Assembly (NCBI RefSeq): GCF_016808335.1
Contig: NC_053140.1
Coordinates: 33,570,885-33,634,884, forward strand
Reading direction: 5' to 3'
Length of the DNA stretch: 64,000 bases
DNA from: Panicum virgatum
Lineage: Eukaryota > Streptophyta > Magnoliopsida > Poales > Poaceae
In this document: one piece after another, positions 61,155 to 64,000 of the stretch
Position numbering within the stretch: position 1 is the stretch's first letter
How the letters are laid out: the number at the start of each line of letters is the position of its first letter
Notes under the pieces: model-generated
Databases searched by the model: none
What the model saw: the letters and a program-made list of their open reading frames with translations, nothing else
What the model was told of the DNA's origin: nothing
Made by a program: the position numbers and the translations under genes

Positions 61155-64000
61155 CAAAACGGGCCGAACTAGTGCGAAAGTTCGTGCCATGAAGTCGCGT
61201 CGGAATTTTTCGCAACGAACGCAGCCGATCCACACCATTGGACCCTAATTTGACGTTTTGGTGTGTTTCGTACTATTGGGGTGCATTTGGAACCGTTTGG
61301 TTGCCTTACGAATCATGGTGCAAAATGGGCCGAACTAGTGCAAAAGTTTGTGCCCCGAAGTCGCGTTGGAATTTTTTTCAACGAACGCACCCAATCCACC
61401 CCATTGGACCCTGAACTGATGTTTTGGTGCGTTTCATACTATTTAGGTGCATTTGAGACGGTTTGGTTGCCTTACGGAACTCGGTGCAAATCGGGCCGAA
61501 CTAGTGCAAAAGTTCGTGCCACGAAGTCGCGTCGGAATTTTTCTTTATGAACGCACCCGATCCACCCCAACGGACCCTAAATTGACGGTTTGCTGTGTTT
61601 TGTACTATTTGGGTGCATTTGGGACCGTTTGGTTGCCTTACGAAACACGGTGCAAAACCGGCCGAACTAGTGCAAACGTTTGTGCCACGAAGTCGCGTCG
61701 GAATTTTTTGCAACGAATGCACCTGATCCACCTTATAGGACACTAAACTGATGTTTTGGTGCGTTCCATACTATTTGGGTGCATTTGCGACCGTTTGGTT
61801 GCCTTACGAAACTCGGTGCAAAATTGGCCGAACTAGTGCAAAAGTTCGTGCCACGAAGTTGCATCGGAATGTTTCACAACGAACGCACCCGATCTACCTC
61901 CATTGGACCCTAATTTGACATTTTGGGTTGTTTCATCATATTTAGGTGTATTTGGGACCGTTTGGTTGCCTTACTGAACTCCTTGCAAAACGGGACGAAC
62001 TAGTGCAAAAGTTCGTGCCACGAAGTCGCGTCGGAATTTTTCGCAACAAACACACCCGATCCACCCCATCGGACCCTAAACTGACATTTTGCTACGTTTC
62101 GTACTATTTGGGTGCATTTGGGACCGTTTAGTTGCCTTACGAAACATGGTGCAAAACGGGCCGAACTAGTGCAAAAGTTCGTGCCATGAAGTCGCGTCAG
62201 AATTTTTCGCAACGAATGCACCCGATCCACCTTATAGGACACTAAACTGACTTTTTGTTGCGTTCCATACTATTTGGGCGCATTTGAGACCGTTTGGTTG
62301 CTTTACGAAACTCGGTGCAAAACGTGCCGAACTAGTGCAAATGTTTGTGCCACGAAGTCGCGTCGGAATATTCGCAACGAACGCACCCGATCCACCTTAT
62401 AGGACACTAAACTGACGTGTTGGTGCGTTTCGTACTATTTGGGTGGATTTGGTACCGTTTGGTTGCCTTACGGAACTCGGTGCAAAACAGGACGAACTAG
62501 TGCAAAAGTTCGTGCCACGTAGTCGCGTCGGAATTTTTCGCAACAAACGCACTCGATCCACCCCTGGGACCCTAAACTTATGTTTTTCTACGTTTCGTAC
62601 TATTTGGGTGCATTTGGGACCGTTTGGTTGCCTTACCGAACTCTGTGCAAAACGGGCCGAACTTGTGCAAAAGTTTGTGCCACAAAGTTGAGTCGGAATG
62701 TTTTGCTACGAACGCACCCGATCCACCCCATTGGACCCTAAACTGATTTTTTTGGTGCGTTTCGTGCATTTTGGGTGCATTTGGGACCGTTTGTTTGCCT
62801 TACGGAAGTCGGTGCAAAACGGGCCAAACTAGTGCAAAAGTTCGTGCCACGAAGTCGCATCGGAATTTTTCGCAACGAACGCACCCGATCCACCCCATTG
62901 GACCCTAATCTGATGTTTTGGTGTGTTTTGTACTATTTGGGTGCATTTGGGACTGTTTGGTTGCCTTACCGAACTCGGTGCAAAATGGGCCGAACTAGTG
63001 CAAAAGTTCGTGCCACGAAGTTGCGTCGGAATTTTTCGCTATGAACGCACCCGATCCACCCCATTGGACCCTAAACTGACGTTTTGCTGCCTATCGTACT
63101 ATTTGGGTGCATTTGGGACCGTTTGGTTGCCTTACGAAACACGGTGCAAAACGGGGCGAACTTGTGCAAAAGTTCGTGCCACAAAGTCGCGTTGGAATTT
63201 TTCGCAACGAATGCACCCTAGCCATCATATAGGACATTAAACTGACGTTTTGGTGCATTCCATACTATTTTGGTGCATTTGAGACCGTTTGGTTGCCTTA
63301 CGGAACTCGGTGCAAAACGGGACGAACTAGTGCAAAAGTTCGTGCCACGTAGTCGCGTCGGAATTTTTCGCAACAAACGCACCCGATCCACACCTTGGAC
63401 CCTAAACTGACATTTTTCTGCGTTTCGTACTATTTGGGTGCATTTGGGACCATTTGGTTGCCTTACCGATCTCGGTGCAAAACGTGCCGAACTTGTGCAA
63501 AAGTTTGTGCCACAAAGTTGAGTCGGAATGTTTTGCTACGAACGCACCCGATCCACCCCATTGGACCCTAAACTGATTTTTTTTGTGCATTTCGTACTAT
63601 ATGGGTGCATTTGGGACCGTTTGTTTGCCTTACGGAAGTCGGTGCAAAATGGGCCAAACTAGTGCAAAAGTTCGTGCCACGAACTCGCATCGGAATTTTT
63701 CGCAATGAACGCACCCAATCCTCCCCATTGGACCCTAAACTGATGTTTTGGTGTGTTTCGTACTATTTGGGTGCATTTGGGATCGTTTGGTTGCCTTACC
63801 GAACTCGGTGCAAAACGGGCCGAACTAGTGCAAAAGTTCGTGCCACGAAGTTGCGTCAGAATTTTTCGCTATGAACGCACCCGATCCCCCCCCATTAGAC
63901 CCTAAACTGATTTATTTGGTGCGTTTCGTGCAATTTGGGTGCATTTGGGACCATTCGGTTGCCTCACAAAACTCTGTGCAAAACGGGCCGAACTAGTGCG
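61155..64000 (+). repeat. 17-monomer derivative of the right-domain HOR, copy d
   Basis: It repeats copy c at an offset of 2,822 bp, that is, it begins at the equivalent of about 58,333 and lacks the first 666 bp (four monomers) of the unit. The junction lies in CTCTGTGCAAAACGGGCCG, common to both partners. The unit is complete at about 63,977. The last bases (AACTAGTGCG) carry the G also seen at the 61,175 junction and absent at the other unit starts, a hint that another 17-mer follows. Confidence 0.85.

Larger units (their letters stand above)
1..64000 (+). repeat. Tandem satellite array, ~166-bp monomer, probably centromeric
   Basis: Seen: landmarks such as GGACACTAAACTGA or GGACCCTAAACTGA recur at 122, 288, 454, 620, 786, 952 and 1117 and on through the window, giving a 165-167 bp period and about 385 monomers. 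Every monomer I followed has the same orientation. In order, a monomer carries TTTGGGTGCA and two related decamers, TTGCCTTACG, GTGCAAAACGGG, GAACTAGTGCAAAAG, the dyad TTCGTGCCACGAA, GTCGCGTCGGAATTTTTCGC, CACCCGATCCACC, then either TTATAGGACACT or CCATTGGACCCT. No other sequence class interrupts it. Known: long unidirectional arrays of 150-180 bp monomers with higher-order structure are typical of plant and animal centromeres. Inferred: a plant, likely grass, centromeric satellite. A pericentromeric or subtelomeric satellite remains possible because centromere identity depends on CENH3 binding, which sequence cannot show. Confidence 0.96.

Noticed and set aside
989..63874. Many open reading frames of 60-170 codons on both strands, with recurring peptides
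   Set aside because: They are translations of the satellite in changing frames. The same fragments recur in other frames and on the opposite strand, the repeat period is not a multiple of three, and no recognisable domain or gene context exists.
1..64000. CRISPR array, because of regular repetition
   Set aside because: There are no unique spacers between short repeats; the full 166 bp is the repeat.
1..64000. tRNA, rRNA or other RNA genes, promoters and terminators
   Set aside because: No such element could be recognised. Transcription of satellites occurs in many species, but nothing in the sequence shows it here.

Overview
The whole 64 kb window is satellite DNA. One repeat of about 166 bp (usually 165-167) runs head to tail, always in the same orientation, for roughly 385 copies. 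I found no gene, RNA gene, transposon, CRISPR array or unique sequence anywhere. Open reading frames do occur on both strands, but they are by-products of a stop-poor repeat: 166 is not a multiple of three, so the frame changes at every monomer, and the same peptide fragments recur throughout.

The monomer length, the single orientation, the higher-order repeats and the lack of interruptions all suggest a eukaryotic, probably plant, centromeric satellite. The motif TTTTTCGCAACGAAC (reverse complement GTTCGTTGCGAAAAA) resembles what I remember of the grass satellites CentC (maize) and CentO (rice). A grass is therefore my best guess. It rests on memory, not on a search, and I cannot name the species.

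Layout. (1) 1-9,500: diverged monomers with old block duplications. (2) About 9,500-24,236: a nearly perfect higher-order repeat (HOR) of nine monomers (1,484 bp), nine full copies plus partial copies at both ends. (3) About 24,237-27,016: the same HOR family, but full of one- and two-base insertions and deletions and with monomer lengths from 133 to 238 bp. This looks like uncorrected long-read sequence. (4) 27,017-36,249: a mosaic of HOR-derived pieces and duplicated blocks (offsets about 2.64 and 4.29-4.32 kb), with a second, milder indel-rich stretch at about 31,855-33,120. (5) 36,250-40,725: a 13-monomer block (about 2.16 kb) in two copies plus a start of a third. (6) 40,726-43,344: unstructured monomers. 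(7) 43,345-50,480: a 21-monomer block (3,487 bp) in two copies plus a partial third. (8) 50,480-51,854: linking monomers. (9) About 51,855-64,000: another 21-monomer HOR (about 3.49 kb), with one derivative that lost 7 monomers and one that lost 4.

The main points of interest are evolutionary and structural. Two nested single-base variants across the 9-mer array suggest the order in which copies arose. The monomer contains 10-bp and 20-bp internal modules that gain or lose exactly one or two units. A 13-bp perfect dyad in most monomers stays symmetric in a variant where both arms changed. A/T tracts are phased at 10 bp within the monomer.
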